The position numbers were made by a program, and so were the translations under genes. Positions 8,318 to 16,317 of a stretch of DNA of 64,000 nt are shown here, one piece after another; the stretch's first letter is position 1; every line of letters starts with the position of its first letter. The notes below the pieces were generated by a model. The model did no database searches, had not been told where the DNA came from, and worked only from the letters and a program-made list of their open reading frames with translations. The stretch is from Actinomycetes bacterium (GTDB taxonomy: Bacteria; Actinomycetota; Actinomycetes; Propionibacteriales; Propionibacteriaceae), in NCBI GenBank assembly GCA_023460935.1, contig JAEWOI010000022.1:71378-135377 (forward strand), in the 5' to 3' direction.

Positions 8318-9790
8318 TCAGTCGCCGAAGAACCAGTGGTCGACGCGCTCGCTGAGCCGCCGGTAGGCCGGGTCGAGACCGAGCGCGGCACTGACCCTCG
8401 GCTCGACCGAGCTCACGGTCGGTGGCCGCCAGGCGTCCCGCACCTCCGCGACGGACGCACCGGCCAGGGTGGCCGCCGCCTGGATGCAGGCACCCCTAGC
8501 CGTGGCCTCCGGAGCGTCAACCGTCACGACCGGGACGCCGCAACGATCGGCGATCAGCTGCCGGTAGGCACGCGAGCGGGACCCGCCGCCCACAGCCACC
8601 ACCCGATCGGTGATCGGGTGGCCGGCGAGCGCCTGCAGCTCGGCCATTCCACGAACCAGGCCCTGGACGACACCGTCGTAGGCCGCCCTCGCCAGCTCCT
8701 CCCTGCTGGTGTCGCTGCGCAACCCGGTGAGCGTGCCGGTGGTGCCGGGCCGCATCGGGCTGCGCTCGCCGTCCAGGTAGGCCAGCAGCTGCAGGTCCCC
8801 GCCGACGGGCGCGGCCAGGGCCAGCTCGTCGAGTTCTGCGAGGCCCACCCCGAGCAGGTAGGCGAAACGGTCGGTGACCTTGGTGCAGTTCAGCGTGCAC
8901 ACCAGCGGGAGGTAGCCGCCGGTCACGTCGCACACGTAGTCGACCGTCCAGTCCGGCCGGCCGGTGGGCAGCCCCGCCGGGGTGAACACGACCCCGGAGG
9001 TGCCGAGGCTGAACGCCACCTCCCCCGGTCCGAGCCCGATGCCGGCCGCGGCCAGGTGCTGGTCCCCGCCGCCGGGCCCGACCAGCACCCCCGGCCGCAG
9101 GCCCAACCGGTCGGCCACCTCCGGACGGACGGTTCCGGCGGCCTCGTTCGGCGCGAGCACCCGGGGCAGCATCGCCTCCCAGTCGGTGTCGCCGGACACG
9201 TGCCGGGCCAGGAGGTCCGGGCGCCAGCGCTCCTGGTGGGCCGAGTAGTAGCCGGTGCCGGAGGCGTTCGAGCGGTCGGTGACGTGCTCGCCGGTGAGGG
9301 TGTGGGTCAGCCAGTCGGCCGGCACCATCAGCTTCCGCACCCGGGCCAGGTTGTCCGGCTCGACGCGGGCCAGCCACGCCAGCTTCGCGATGGTGAGCGC
9401 AGGGTTCAGCGGCAGCAGCACCTCCTCCACCCAGGAGGATGGGGCGCGCTCCTCCAGCAGCCGTGCGACGTCGTCCGCAGCGGTGGTGTCGTTCCAGAGC
9501 TTGACCGGCCGGACCACGCCCCCGGCAGCGTCCAGCGCCACCAGGCCGTGGCACTGGGCGCCGAAGCTGATCGCATCGACAGCCGCCAGGCCGGTGCCGG
9601 CCGCGGCGGCCGCCCGGGCCAGCGCCGTCTCGAAGGCCGCCCACCAGTCCGCGGTGAGCTGCTCGCTCACCGGCGGGTGGGTGGCCGGGTGGGGGGCGCT
9701 GCCCGAGCCGAGCAGCCCACCGGTGGCCGCGTCGCGCAGTTCCACCGTGCACGACTGGGTGGAGCTGTCCACCCCGGCGACGACGCCCAT
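8318..9790 (-). CDS. FGGY-family carbohydrate kinase (xylulokinase-like)
   Basis: About 490 residues, the normal length for FGGY kinases. The N-terminal domain starts G-V-D-S-S-T-Q-S (phosphate-1 loop), then S-F-G-A-Q-C-H-G-L-V and K-L-W-N-D-T-T, which is the xylulokinase-type pattern. The likely catalytic Asp is in G-G-G-D-Q (about residue 243). The C-terminal domain has S-L-G-T-S-G and the adenosine motif V-G-G-G-S-R-S. ATG 9790 is preferred over GTG 9796 because GAGGGGAG is correctly spaced from it. It is last in the five-gene transporter operon (11 bp after the SIS gene). It should phosphorylate the imported sugar or its ketose; the substrate is not determinable from sequence alone. Confidence 0.9.
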   Translation of the reverse strand: MGVVAGVDSSTQSCTVELRDAATGGLLGSGSAPHPATHPPVSEQLTADWWAAFETALARAAAAAGTGLAAVDAISFGAQCHGLVALDAAGGVVRPVKLWNDTTAADDVARLLEERAPSSWVEEVLLPLNPALTIAKLAWLARVEPDNLARVRKLMVPADWLTHTLTGEHVTDRSNASGTGYYSAHQERWRPDLLARHVSGDTDWEAMLPRVLAPNEAAGTVRPEVADRLGLRPGVLVGPGGGDQHLAAAGIGLGPGEVAFSLGTSGVVFTPAGLPTGRPDWTVDYVCDVTGGYLPLVCTLNCTKVTDRFAYLLGVGLAELDELALAAPVGGDLQLLAYLDGERSPMRPGTTGTLTGLRSDTSREELARAAYDGVVQGLVRGMAELQALAGHPITDRVVAVGGGSRSRAYRQLIADRCGVPVVTVDAPEATARGACIQAAATLAGASVAEVRDAWRPPTVSSVEPRVSAALGLDPAYRRLSERVDHWFFGD

Positions 9791-9801
9791 CCCCACTCCC
9801 C

Positions 9802-10440
9802 TCAGACGTCGACGCCGGGCGCCGGCAGGCTGTCCAGTTCTGCCGGCAGGCCCTCGAGCTTGCCGACCGCACCCAGCGGGTGGGTGAAGATCACGTCCGA
9901 CCAGCGGTAGCCGCGCATCCGCATCAGCGCCACGGCGAGGCAGTCGCCCCAGACGGCATGCATCAGGGTCGAACCCATCGCGATCACGTTCCCCGGGTCG
10001 GCCTGGTCGGCCACTTCGAACACCTGGATGTGGTCGGCCAGCCGGGCCAGCTCGGCCTCGGGGTCGCTGGTCAGGGCGATCACCCCCACCCCGCGTTCCT
10101 TCACCCGCCTGGCGAGGTTGTTGATCTCGTCGGAGCTGCCGCCCTTGGAGATCGCGATCAGCAGGTCGTTGCTGCGCAGGGCACCCATCGTGCCGTGGAG
10201 GGCGTCGGACGGCTGCACGAAGACCGAAGGCGTGCCGCTCACCGAGAACAGGTGGGCCATCCGGCGGGCGATGCTGCCCGAGGTGCCGGACCCGGTGACG
10301 AAGACCTTGCCGGTGCAGTTCAGCATCAGGTCGATGATCGCGGTGGTGCTGTCGTCGAAGACGGCCAGCACCGAGCGGACCGCTTCGGCCTCCAGTTCGA
10401 TGCGTTCCCGCGCTGCGGCGAGGAAGGTCGGGCTGTTCAT
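9802..10440 (-). CDS. SIS-domain sugar-phosphate isomerase (KdsD/GutQ-like, no CBS domains)
   Basis: 212 residues forming one SIS domain: phosphosugar loop V-T-G-S-G-T-S-G near residue 50, a D-A-L-H-G-T-M-G-A-L segment, S-K-G-G-S-S-D-E-I and a C-terminal F-T-H-P-L-G-A-V-G-K. The last resembles the H-P-G-G-A-x-G signature of arabinose-5-phosphate isomerases, but the tandem CBS domains of KdsD are absent, giving a size like 6-phospho-3-hexuloisomerases. The enzyme probably interconverts aldose and ketose phosphates. It lies between the transporter ATPase and the kinase in one operon, so it should act on the kinase product or its precursor. Exact chemistry is inference. Confidence 0.85.
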   Translation of the reverse strand: MNSPTFLAAARERIELEAEAVRSVLAVFDDSTTAIIDLMLNCTGKVFVTGSGTSGSIARRMAHLFSVSGTPSVFVQPSDALHGTMGALRSNDLLIAISKGGSSDEINNLARRVKERGVGVIALTSDPEAELARLADHIQVFEVADQADPGNVIAMGSTLMHAVWGDCLAVALMRMRGYRWSDVIFTHPLGAVGKLEGLPAELDSLPAPGVDV

Positions 10441-10462
10441 CTGGTTGGGTCCTCCGTTTCGG

Positions 10463-11974
10463 CTAGGCCGCGTCCCACGCGGCTTCGCGAAGTTCCTTGA
10501 TGGTCAGGTTGGCCGCCGGCACCGCGGCGCCGGTGCAGGTGCCGGAGGTGAAGGTGACCACCTCGTCCGCGACCTCCAGCACCTCCTCCTCCTCACTGGA
10601 GACCACCACGACGGCGAGCCCGCTGTGGTGCGCGAGCTGCCGCAGCAGCTGGTGCAACTCGGCCTTGACGCCGATGTCGACCCCCTTGGTCGGCTCGTCC
10701 AGCAGCAGCAGCCTCGGCTCCTGCGCGAGCGCCCGGGCCAGGAGCACCTTCTGCTGGTTGCCGCCGGACAGCTGGACCACCGGGGCGTTCACGTCACCGC
10801 GGATGCCGAGGGTGGTCAGCAGTTCCAGCGAGCGTTGCCGCATGCGGCGCCGGTCGAGCAGCCCGAAGCGCCGGTACTGCTTCAGGATCGGCAGCGCGAC
10901 GTTGGTCACGGAGCTCAGCCCGGGCACGATGCCGTCGACCTTGCGCTCCTCGGTCAGGTAGACCACCCCGTGCCGCCGCGCGTCCTCCGGGCCCTTCGGT
11001 GCGTACTCCCGCCCGAACAGCCGCAGGCTGCCCCCGGTCACCTTGTCGAGGCCGACGAGGGTGCGCAGGAACTCGGTTCGGCCGGAGCCGACCAGCCCGT
11101 AGATCCCGAGCACCACGCCCTCCCGCGCCACGATGGAGACGTCCTGGAGGTCGTGGCTGCGCAGGTTGCGGGCCTCGAGCGCCACCCCTCCGGCGGTCGG
11201 GGTGGCGGCCACCAGCTCCGCGGCCGGCGCCACCTCCGCCTCCTCGAGGTCGGCGCCGGCGATCGCCCGGATGATCTCCCTGCGGTCCACCTGCCCGGTG
11301 GGGCTCTGGATGCGGACCTTCCCGTCGACGAGGGCGACCACCTCGTCCGAGACCTGCAGCAGCTCGTCCAGCTTGTGGTTGATGAACACGATGCCAAGAC
11401 CGTCGGCGGTGGCCAGGTGACGGACGAGGGTGAGCAGGCTCTCGACCTGCTCCCCCTCGAGGCTCGTCGTCGGCTCGTCGAGCAGCAGGAAGCGCGCCTG
11501 CCGGGTGGTGGCGATCGCGATCTCCAGCAGTTGCCTGGTGGCCACTGGGTAGTCCCCCACCCGGTGGCCGGCGTCCGCCTCGATGCCGAACCGCTCGATC
11601 AGCTCCTGCGTCCGGTTCCGCATCAGCCGCTTGGCCAGCACCCCCTGCGAGCGCAGCTCGCGGCCGAGGAAGGTGTTCTCCGTCACGGTGAGGTTGGGCA
11701 GCAGCGACAGCTCCTGGTAGACCGTGGAGATGCCGTGCTCGATCGCAGCGGCCGGGCTGTGGAAGGCCACCTGCTGCTCCCCGACCAGCAGTTCCCCGCC
11801 GTCGGGCTGGTAGGCGCCGGAGAGCACCTTCAGCAGGGTGGACTTGCCCGCGCCGTTGTGGCCGACCAGACCCGTCACCCTTCCCGGGGTGACGGTCAGG
11901 TCCACGCCGTCCAGCGCGGGCACGCCCGCGAACAGCTTGCGAATGCCCCTGGCCCGCAACGCCTGGTCGCTCAC
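10463..11974 (-). CDS. Sugar ABC transporter, tandem ATP-binding protein (RbsA/XylG type)
   Basis: 503 residues with two nucleotide-binding domains, as in ribose/xylose importers. The first has Walker A G-H-N-G-A-G-K-S-T (38-46) and a Walker B L-L-L-D-E-P-T. The second has the degenerate Walker A G-L-V-G-S-G-R-T-E typical of this family, then an intact L-S-G-G-N-Q-Q-K signature and L-L-L-D-E-P-T. It energises uptake through the permease encoded two genes upstream. There is a 34-bp gap from the binding-protein gene and 22 bp to the SIS gene. Confidence 0.95.
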   Translation of the reverse strand: MSDQALRARGIRKLFAGVPALDGVDLTVTPGRVTGLVGHNGAGKSTLLKVLSGAYQPDGGELLVGEQQVAFHSPAAAIEHGISTVYQELSLLPNLTVTENTFLGRELRSQGVLAKRLMRNRTQELIERFGIEADAGHRVGDYPVATRQLLEIAIATTRQARFLLLDEPTTSLEGEQVESLLTLVRHLATADGLGIVFINHKLDELLQVSDEVVALVDGKVRIQSPTGQVDRREIIRAIAGADLEEAEVAPAAELVAATPTAGGVALEARNLRSHDLQDVSIVAREGVVLGIYGLVGSGRTEFLRTLVGLDKVTGGSLRLFGREYAPKGPEDARRHGVVYLTEERKVDGIVPGLSSVTNVALPILKQYRRFGLLDRRRMRQRSLELLTTLGIRGDVNAPVVQLSGGNQQKVLLARALAQEPRLLLLDEPTKGVDIGVKAELHQLLRQLAHHSGLAVVVVSSEEEEVLEVADEVVTFTSGTCTGAAVPAANLTIKELREAAWDAA

Positions 11975-12008
11975 CGCTGCCCTCCTGTACTCGCTGCCGC
12001 TCCCCGGG

Positions 12009-13016
12009 TCAGCCGACGAAGCCGGGGCCGGGGGTCTCGGGCTTGACGAACAGCTTCAGCGGCCGCAGGATCTCGGCCTCCACGGTGCCGCCGTCCTTCC
12101 AGGTGACCACCTGCTGCACGACGCGACGGCCGTAGTCCTCCGGCTCCTGCGCGACACAGGCCGGGTAGGCGTCGGTGAGCGGTTCCTCCGCTGCGCAGAA
12201 GCCGTAGACCTTCACGTCCATGCCCTCGGTGGCCTGGATGGCGCCGTAAGCCGCCGGGCCGGTGGAGGCGAAGATGACGTTGATGTCGGGATTTCCCTGC
12301 ATCATCTCGGAGGTGACCCGCAGCGAGTCGTCCGGCTTCACGTTGCCGTCCACCTTGGCGACCACCTTGGCGTTCGGGTTGGTCTTGATGGTCTCCTCGA
12401 AGCCCTGGTCACGGACCACGACGGGCACCTCGTCGGGCTCGGAGACGAAGCCGATCCGCAGCTCGGCGTCGTTCCCCAGGTCCTTCAGCACCTGCTCGGC
12501 CGACTGCACGCCACCGGCGAAGTTGTCCGCGCCGAGGTACTGCATGATCGTCGCGTTCTGCGCCTTCAGGGCGTTGTCGTCCAGGGTCACGTTGACGGTG
12601 AAGACCGGCACGCCCTTGGCGTTGGCCTCGCGGACGATCGCCGCCGCAGGCTCGGACTTGACCGCGTTCAGGGCGAGCGCGCACGGGTTCTTCTGCAGCA
12701 TCGCCTGCACCTGGCTGAGCTGGTTCGCGTCGTCGTCCCCGGCCACCTGCACCTCTACGTCGAAGCCGGCCTTGGCGCCCTCGTCCTCGAAGCCGGCCTT
12801 CATGGCGACGTAGTACGGGTTGGTCAGGTTGGGCAGCGCTACCGCGAGGTACGGCTTGTCCGCCTTGCAGGCCTCCGGGACCCCTGCTGCGGACGGGGAC
12901 TCCCCGGCCGGCGCGCTGGTCTGTGCCCCGGTCCCGGTGTCCAGCCCGGCACACCCGGTGGCGAGCAGCACTGCACCGAGCGCGACAGCGAGCATCGGCG
13001 ATCTGGTCAACTTCAT
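12009..13016 (-). CDS. Sugar ABC transporter substrate-binding lipoprotein (RbsB-like)
   Basis: 335 residues. A lipoprotein signal peptide (L-L-A-T-G-C lipobox, Cys about residue 22) is followed by a Ser/Thr/Pro-rich tether and a type I periplasmic-binding fold with L-P-N-L-T-N-P-Y-Y near residue 64. In Gram-positives the protein is anchored outside the membrane and delivers sugar to the permease. ATG 13016 is preceded by GGAGTAGGAG; a longer open frame upstream is unsupported. It is unusual in having several Cys pairs in the mature part. The ligand is probably a pentose, ketose or related monosaccharide (inference from family). Confidence 0.92.
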   Translation of the reverse strand: MKLTRSPMLAVALGAVLLATGCAGLDTGTGAQTSAPAGESPSAAGVPEACKADKPYLAVALPNLTNPYYVAMKAGFEDEGAKAGFDVEVQVAGDDDANQLSQVQAMLQKNPCALALNAVKSEPAAAIVREANAKGVPVFTVNVTLDDNALKAQNATIMQYLGADNFAGGVQSAEQVLKDLGNDAELRIGFVSEPDEVPVVVRDQGFEETIKTNPNAKVVAKVDGNVKPDDSLRVTSEMMQGNPDINVIFASTGPAAYGAIQATEGMDVKVYGFCAAEEPLTDAYPACVAQEPEDYGRRVVQQVVTWKDGGTVEAEILRPLKLFVKPETPGPGFVG

Positions 13017-13024
13017 CTCTACTC

Positions 13025-14077
13025 CTACTCCTTGGACGGCACTGGGACGGGCCCAGCGGTTTCTCTGGTGGTCGGTGGGGGCGGCGGTTCGCCGCTCTCG
13101 CCCGGCCGGGGTCCGAGCAGCCGGCCGACGGCTTCGGTGATCGTGATCCGGCGGCGGACGGCGTCCAGGCTGACGCCGACCAGGATGATCACGCCGATCA
13201 CCAGTGGCTGCCAGAAGCTGTCGACGCCGACGACGTTCATGCCGTTGGAGACGGTGGCGATCAGGATGGCGCCGAGCAGCGCGCCGAGGATCGTGCCCAC
13301 CCCGCCGAACAGGCTGACCCCGCCCACCACTGCCGACGCGATGCTGTAGAACTGCTCGTTCCCGGAGCCCGCGGTCGGGTAGCCGACCATCAGCCGGCTG
13401 GTAGTGATCACGCCGCCGATTCCGGCGCAGACGCCGGAGATGCCGTAGACGGTGAGGATCTTGCTGCCGATGTTCACCCCGGCCAGGCGGCTGGCGTCGG
13501 CGTTCCCGCCCACGGCGTAGATGTGGATGCCGGTGGGCGTCTGGCGCAGCACCAGCATCAGGATGACCGCTGCGATGGCCAGCATGATCACCGGGATGGG
13601 CACCCCGAAGTAGGAGCCACGGCCGAAGATCGCGAAGTTCGGGTCGGCAACCGAGACCGAGCGCGCGCCGGTGAGGATCATCGGGATCGCGGCGGAGATG
13701 CCGAAGGTGGAGAACGTGACGATGAAGGGCGGCAGCTTCACGAAGTGGATGATGCTGCCGTTGACCAGGCCCACCAGCAGCCCGGCGAAGACCGCGACCA
13801 GACCGGCCAGCCACCACGGGGCGCCCGCCTGCATCGCCAGCGCGGCCAGCATTCCGGTCAGCGCGATGTTGGAGCCGACGGAAAGGTCGATCCCGCCGGT
13901 GAGCAGCACCAGGGTCTGGCCCAGCGCCAGGAACGCCACGACGGTGCCGTTCAGCAACAGCACCTGCAGGTTGCTCAGGGTGAAGAACTGGCTGGACAGC
14001 AGCGAGAGCACCGCTGCCACCGCGACCAGGACGCCAAGGATCCCGATCTCGTCCGGAAGCCGACGCCGCTTCAACAT
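13025..14077 (-). CDS. Sugar ABC transporter permease (RbsC-like)
   Basis: About 350 residues with 8-10 hydrophobic segments of the BPD_transp_2 family. Recognisable motifs are T-G-G-I-D-L-S-V-G-S near residue 75 and the cytoplasmic coupling stretch A-V-G-G-N-A-D-A-S-R-L-A-G-V near residue 185. A proline-rich tail ends the protein. The start at 14077 is fixed by GGAGGAA seven bases upstream; 14116 would place the N-terminus over that site. It is the first gene of the transporter-isomerase-kinase operon and is divergent from the SorC regulator. Confidence 0.94.
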   Translation of the reverse strand: MLKRRRLPDEIGILGVLVAVAAVLSLLSSQFFTLSNLQVLLLNGTVVAFLALGQTLVLLTGGIDLSVGSNIALTGMLAALAMQAGAPWWLAGLVAVFAGLLVGLVNGSIIHFVKLPPFIVTFSTFGISAAIPMILTGARSVSVADPNFAIFGRGSYFGVPIPVIMLAIAAVILMLVLRQTPTGIHIYAVGGNADASRLAGVNIGSKILTVYGISGVCAGIGGVITTSRLMVGYPTAGSGNEQFYSIASAVVGGVSLFGGVGTILGALLGAILIATVSNGMNVVGVDSFWQPLVIGVIILVGVSLDAVRRRITITEAVGRLLGPRPGESGEPPPPPTTRETAGPVPVPSKE

Positions 14078-14140
14078 GCCGCATTCCTCCTCGCCGAGGT
14101 GGTGACCGCGTTTCAAGCTAGGTCAAGCTCCGGCATGAAT

Positions 14141-14152
14141 GCAACAGATGTT
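14141..14152. promoter_or_regulatory. Candidate SorC operator in the divergent promoter region
   Basis: CAACA (14141-14145) and TGTTG (14148-14152) form an inverted repeat with a 2-nt centre, inside an AT-rich part of the 112-bp gap between the permease gene and the SorC regulator. It lies 26 bp upstream of the regulator's -10 element and could control both directions. The 2-nt centre matches the palindrome beside the second SorC gene at 39110-39125. Confidence 0.45.
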
Positions 14153-14177
14153 GTAGAAATGATACGAAATCTCGGTC

Positions 14178-14183
14178 TAGAAT
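14178..14183 (+). promoter_or_regulatory. Leaderless promoter -10 box of the SorC regulator
   Basis: TAGAAT ends 6 nt before the ATG at 14190, the typical spacing of a leaderless actinobacterial transcript, and no Shine-Dalgarno is present. The box therefore also decides the start codon of the gene. Confidence 0.7.
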
Positions 14184-14189
14184 GCTCAT

Positions 14190-15194
14190 ATGAGCAAGAA
14201 GCCCCGCGAGCGGCGCGACCGCGCGCGACAGATGCTGGAGATCGCGAGGCGCTACTACCTCGCCGAGGAGTCCAAGGTCGAGATCAGCCAGGCGCTCGGC
14301 ATGAGCCGCTTCAAGGTGGCCCGGCTGCTGCAGGAGGCCCGCGAGAGCGGGCTGGTGCGGATCACGTTCCACCACGGCGGGGAGGTGGACCAGGCGCTGT
14401 CCGCCCGGCTGGGCCGGCACCTGGGCCTGGACCGGGCCGTGGTGGTAGAGGCGTACGGGTCGGTGGAGGAGGTGCGCAAGATCGTCGGCTCCCAGGCCGG
14501 CACCGTGCTCGCGGCCACAGTCACCAGCGGGGAGACGCTCGGGCTGGCCTGGGGACGCACGCTCACCCACATGATCGAGAGCATCGACCGGCTGCCGAGC
14601 GTGCAGATCCTGCAGCTCAACGGTGCCGTCGGCCCCAGTCTCAGCCAGAGCCCGGTCGAGCTCGCGCTGAAGGCGTCGCTGATCGGCGGCCAGAACGCCA
14701 AGGCGATCATGGCGCCGCTCTACATCAGCGACCAGGACGGGGCGACGGCCATGCGCAGCCAGCCCGACATCAAGGAAGTGCTCGAACTGTTCGACACGGT
14801 CACCACCGCCGTGGTGGCTGTGGGGGCACTGAACGCAGACGATGACGGCTCGACCAACTCTCGCCTGCTGCCGCTGCTGCCGAAACCGGTCCAGGAGCAG
14901 CTGCTCAGCGGCGGAGCGGTCGCCGAGGCGTGCGGCATCACCTATCTCGCCGACGGCAACCTCGCCCACCGCGACCTGTTCGCCAACCACATCCTGGCGA
15001 TCTCCCCGGCACAGCTGCGGCGCATCCCCCGGGTGATCGGCGTGGCCTCCGACCCGGGCAAGGCCGAGGCGATCCTCGCGCTGCGCCGGGCCGACGTGAT
15101 CTCCGAGCTGGTCGTGGACGCCGACCTGGCCGAGGCGCTGCTGGCGCTGCCGTCCTTCGTCCGGGGCAGGGACGAGGCGCCGTGGCCAGGCTGA
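14190..15194 (+). CDS. SorC-family sugar-binding transcriptional regulator
   Basis: 334 residues. An N-terminal helix-turn-helix (about 15-55, with A-L-G-M-S-R-F-K-V-A-R-L-L) is followed by a DeoR/SorC sugar-binding domain that has an isomerase-like fold and binds phosphorylated sugars (G-L-A-W-G near residue 115; N-A-D-D-D-G-S-T-N-S; G-D-P-type C-terminal residues replaced by S-D-P-G-K). SorC regulators usually sense a phosphorylated pathway intermediate and control the adjacent operon, here the divergent sugar transporter genes. Its 3' end overlaps the epimerase-like gene by 13 bp, so the two are co-translated. Confidence 0.93.
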   Translation: MSKKPRERRDRARQMLEIARRYYLAEESKVEISQALGMSRFKVARLLQEARESGLVRITFHHGGEVDQALSARLGRHLGLDRAVVVEAYGSVEEVRKIVGSQAGTVLAATVTSGETLGLAWGRTLTHMIESIDRLPSVQILQLNGAVGPSLSQSPVELALKASLIGGQNAKAIMAPLYISDQDGATAMRSQPDIKEVLELFDTVTTAVVAVGALNADDDGSTNSRLLPLLPKPVQEQLLSGGAVAEACGITYLADGNLAHRDLFANHILAISPAQLRRIPRVIGVASDPGKAEAILALRRADVISELVVDADLAEALLALPSFVRGRDEAPWPG

Positions 15195-15850
15195 CCGGCT
15201 CGCTGTGGTCGGTCCCCGCCGGGTCGCAGCGCGAGCTGCTGGCGCAGGCTGTGGCCGCAGGCATCGACGCGATCCACTGGGACACCACCGACGGCATCTT
15301 CGCAGCCGAAGGGGGCTTCTCCGCCGAGCAGGCCCGGCAGCTGCTGGACGGCCTGGCGGTGGAGTCCGAGGCGCACCTGATGCTGTCCGACCCACTCCCC
15401 CGGGTCGGCTCCTGGGCCGGGTTCTGCGCCCTGGTCATCGTCCCGGTGGAGGCGGCCGACCCGTTGGCGGCAATGCGCGCGATCGAGGCTGCCGGCAGCA
15501 CGGCGGCCCTGGCCGTCTCACCCGACACCGACCTTGGGCTCGTCCCGGCGGGCGACTTCCCGGTGCTGGTGATGTCGGTGCGGCCCGGACAGGCGGGGGC
15601 GCCGCTGGATCCGCGCACCTTCGCCCGCGTGCGGCAACTCAGCGAGCGGGGCCGGCACTCCAGGATCGGGGTGGACGGCGGGGTGGCCGCCCGCGACCTG
15701 GCGCGGCTCTCCGCCTGCGGCGCCGACTGGGTGGTGAGCGGGACAGCGTTGTTCGGCGCCAGTGACCAGCGCACGTGGCTGGAGCAGGCCCGCCGGTCGA
15801 TGGCGCCGCACCACGCGGGGCCGGGTCCGGAAGCCGGAACCTACCCGTAG
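15182..15850 (+). CDS. Ribulose-phosphate 3-epimerase family protein
   Basis: 222 residues forming a ribulose-phosphate-binding TIM barrel. The metal and acid-base positions are present: His32 and Asp34 in I-H-W-D-T-T-D-G, His65 in E-A-H-L-M-L, and Asp165 in G-V-D-G-G-V. The phosphate-binding end S-G-T-A-L-F-G is intact. The usual D-V-M-D-G Met is replaced by Thr, and the P-G-x-G-G/GQ loop reads R-P-G-Q-A-G, so it is a divergent member, perhaps with a substrate other than ribulose-5-phosphate (such as allulose-6-phosphate). GTG 15182 overlaps the regulator gene. It completes the sugar island's enzyme set. Its tail overlaps dciA by 10 bp. Confidence 0.82.
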   Translation: MARLTGSLWSVPAGSQRELLAQAVAAGIDAIHWDTTDGIFAAEGGFSAEQARQLLDGLAVESEAHLMLSDPLPRVGSWAGFCALVIVPVEAADPLAAMRAIEAAGSTAALAVSPDTDLGLVPAGDFPVLVMSVRPGQAGAPLDPRTFARVRQLSERGRHSRIGVDGGVAARDLARLSACGADWVVSGTALFGASDQRTWLEQARRSMAPHHAGPGPEAGTYP

Positions 15851-16317
15851 GTGTCGCGCGGCCCGCGCCCGGCGACCGCGCGGCGGCCCTTCTTCCAGCT
15901 GGGCGCTTCAGGGCCAACCACGACCACCCGCGTCACCGTGCCCTGGCCGAGCTGATCGTTCAGCCTCGCCACTAGTTGGGGGGCGATCATCCGCAGCGCC
16001 GCTGCCCAGGTGGAGGACTCGGCGCGGATGGTGAGCACGGTCTCGGAGTACGCCGCCGGCGCCGAGTGGGCTGCGTTCTCCACCCCCACCAGCGCCGGCC
16101 AGCGGGCCAGCAGCTGGTGGACGTTGACTTCGCGGGTCCAGCCCTGGTCGTCCATGACCTCCTTGAGCAGGTCACCGATCGGGGTTGGCTCCTCCCCGCG
16201 CTCCTCGGCCCTGCGGCGCCGGGGAGCGGGCTTGGGAGCCGCACCGCGGGCAGCCCTGGCGATTCGCCTGGCCAGGTCGAGGCCCTGCGGGTCGTGCTCG
16301 GGAGGCTGGTCACTCAT
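15841..16317 (-). CDS. dciA: DciA-family (DUF721) protein
   Basis: 158 residues with the DUF721 core: a basic, Ala/Pro-rich linker (~20-45), then G-D-L-L-K-E-V-M, a W-P-A-L-V-G segment near residue 68, and L-T-I-R-A-E-S-S-T-W-A-A-L-R-M on the next helix. In DnaC/DnaI-lacking bacteria DciA loads the replicative helicase. It overlaps the recF stop by 8 bp and is the last gene of the dnaA-side block before the sugar island. ATG 16317 was taken over GTG 16320 directly upstream. In most actinobacteria gyrB would follow; here it does not. Confidence 0.9.
   Translation of the reverse strand: MSDQPPEHDPQGLDLARRIARAARGAAPKPAPRRRRAEERGEEPTPIGDLLKEVMDDQGWTREVNVHQLLARWPALVGVENAAHSAPAAYSETVLTIRAESSTWAAALRMIAPQLVARLNDQLGQGTVTRVVVVGPEAPSWKKGRRAVAGRGPRDTYG

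Noticed and set aside
12009..14084. Single long open frame through the substrate-binding and permease genes
   Set aside because: The upstream part is out of frame with the permease and nonsensical; the binding protein has its own lipobox and ribosome site at 13016.
8318..15850. Sugar island considered as a recently acquired mobile element
   Set aside because: No transposase, integrase, direct repeats or GC shift at its borders; base composition equals the neighbours, so old insertion or rearrangement is as likely.
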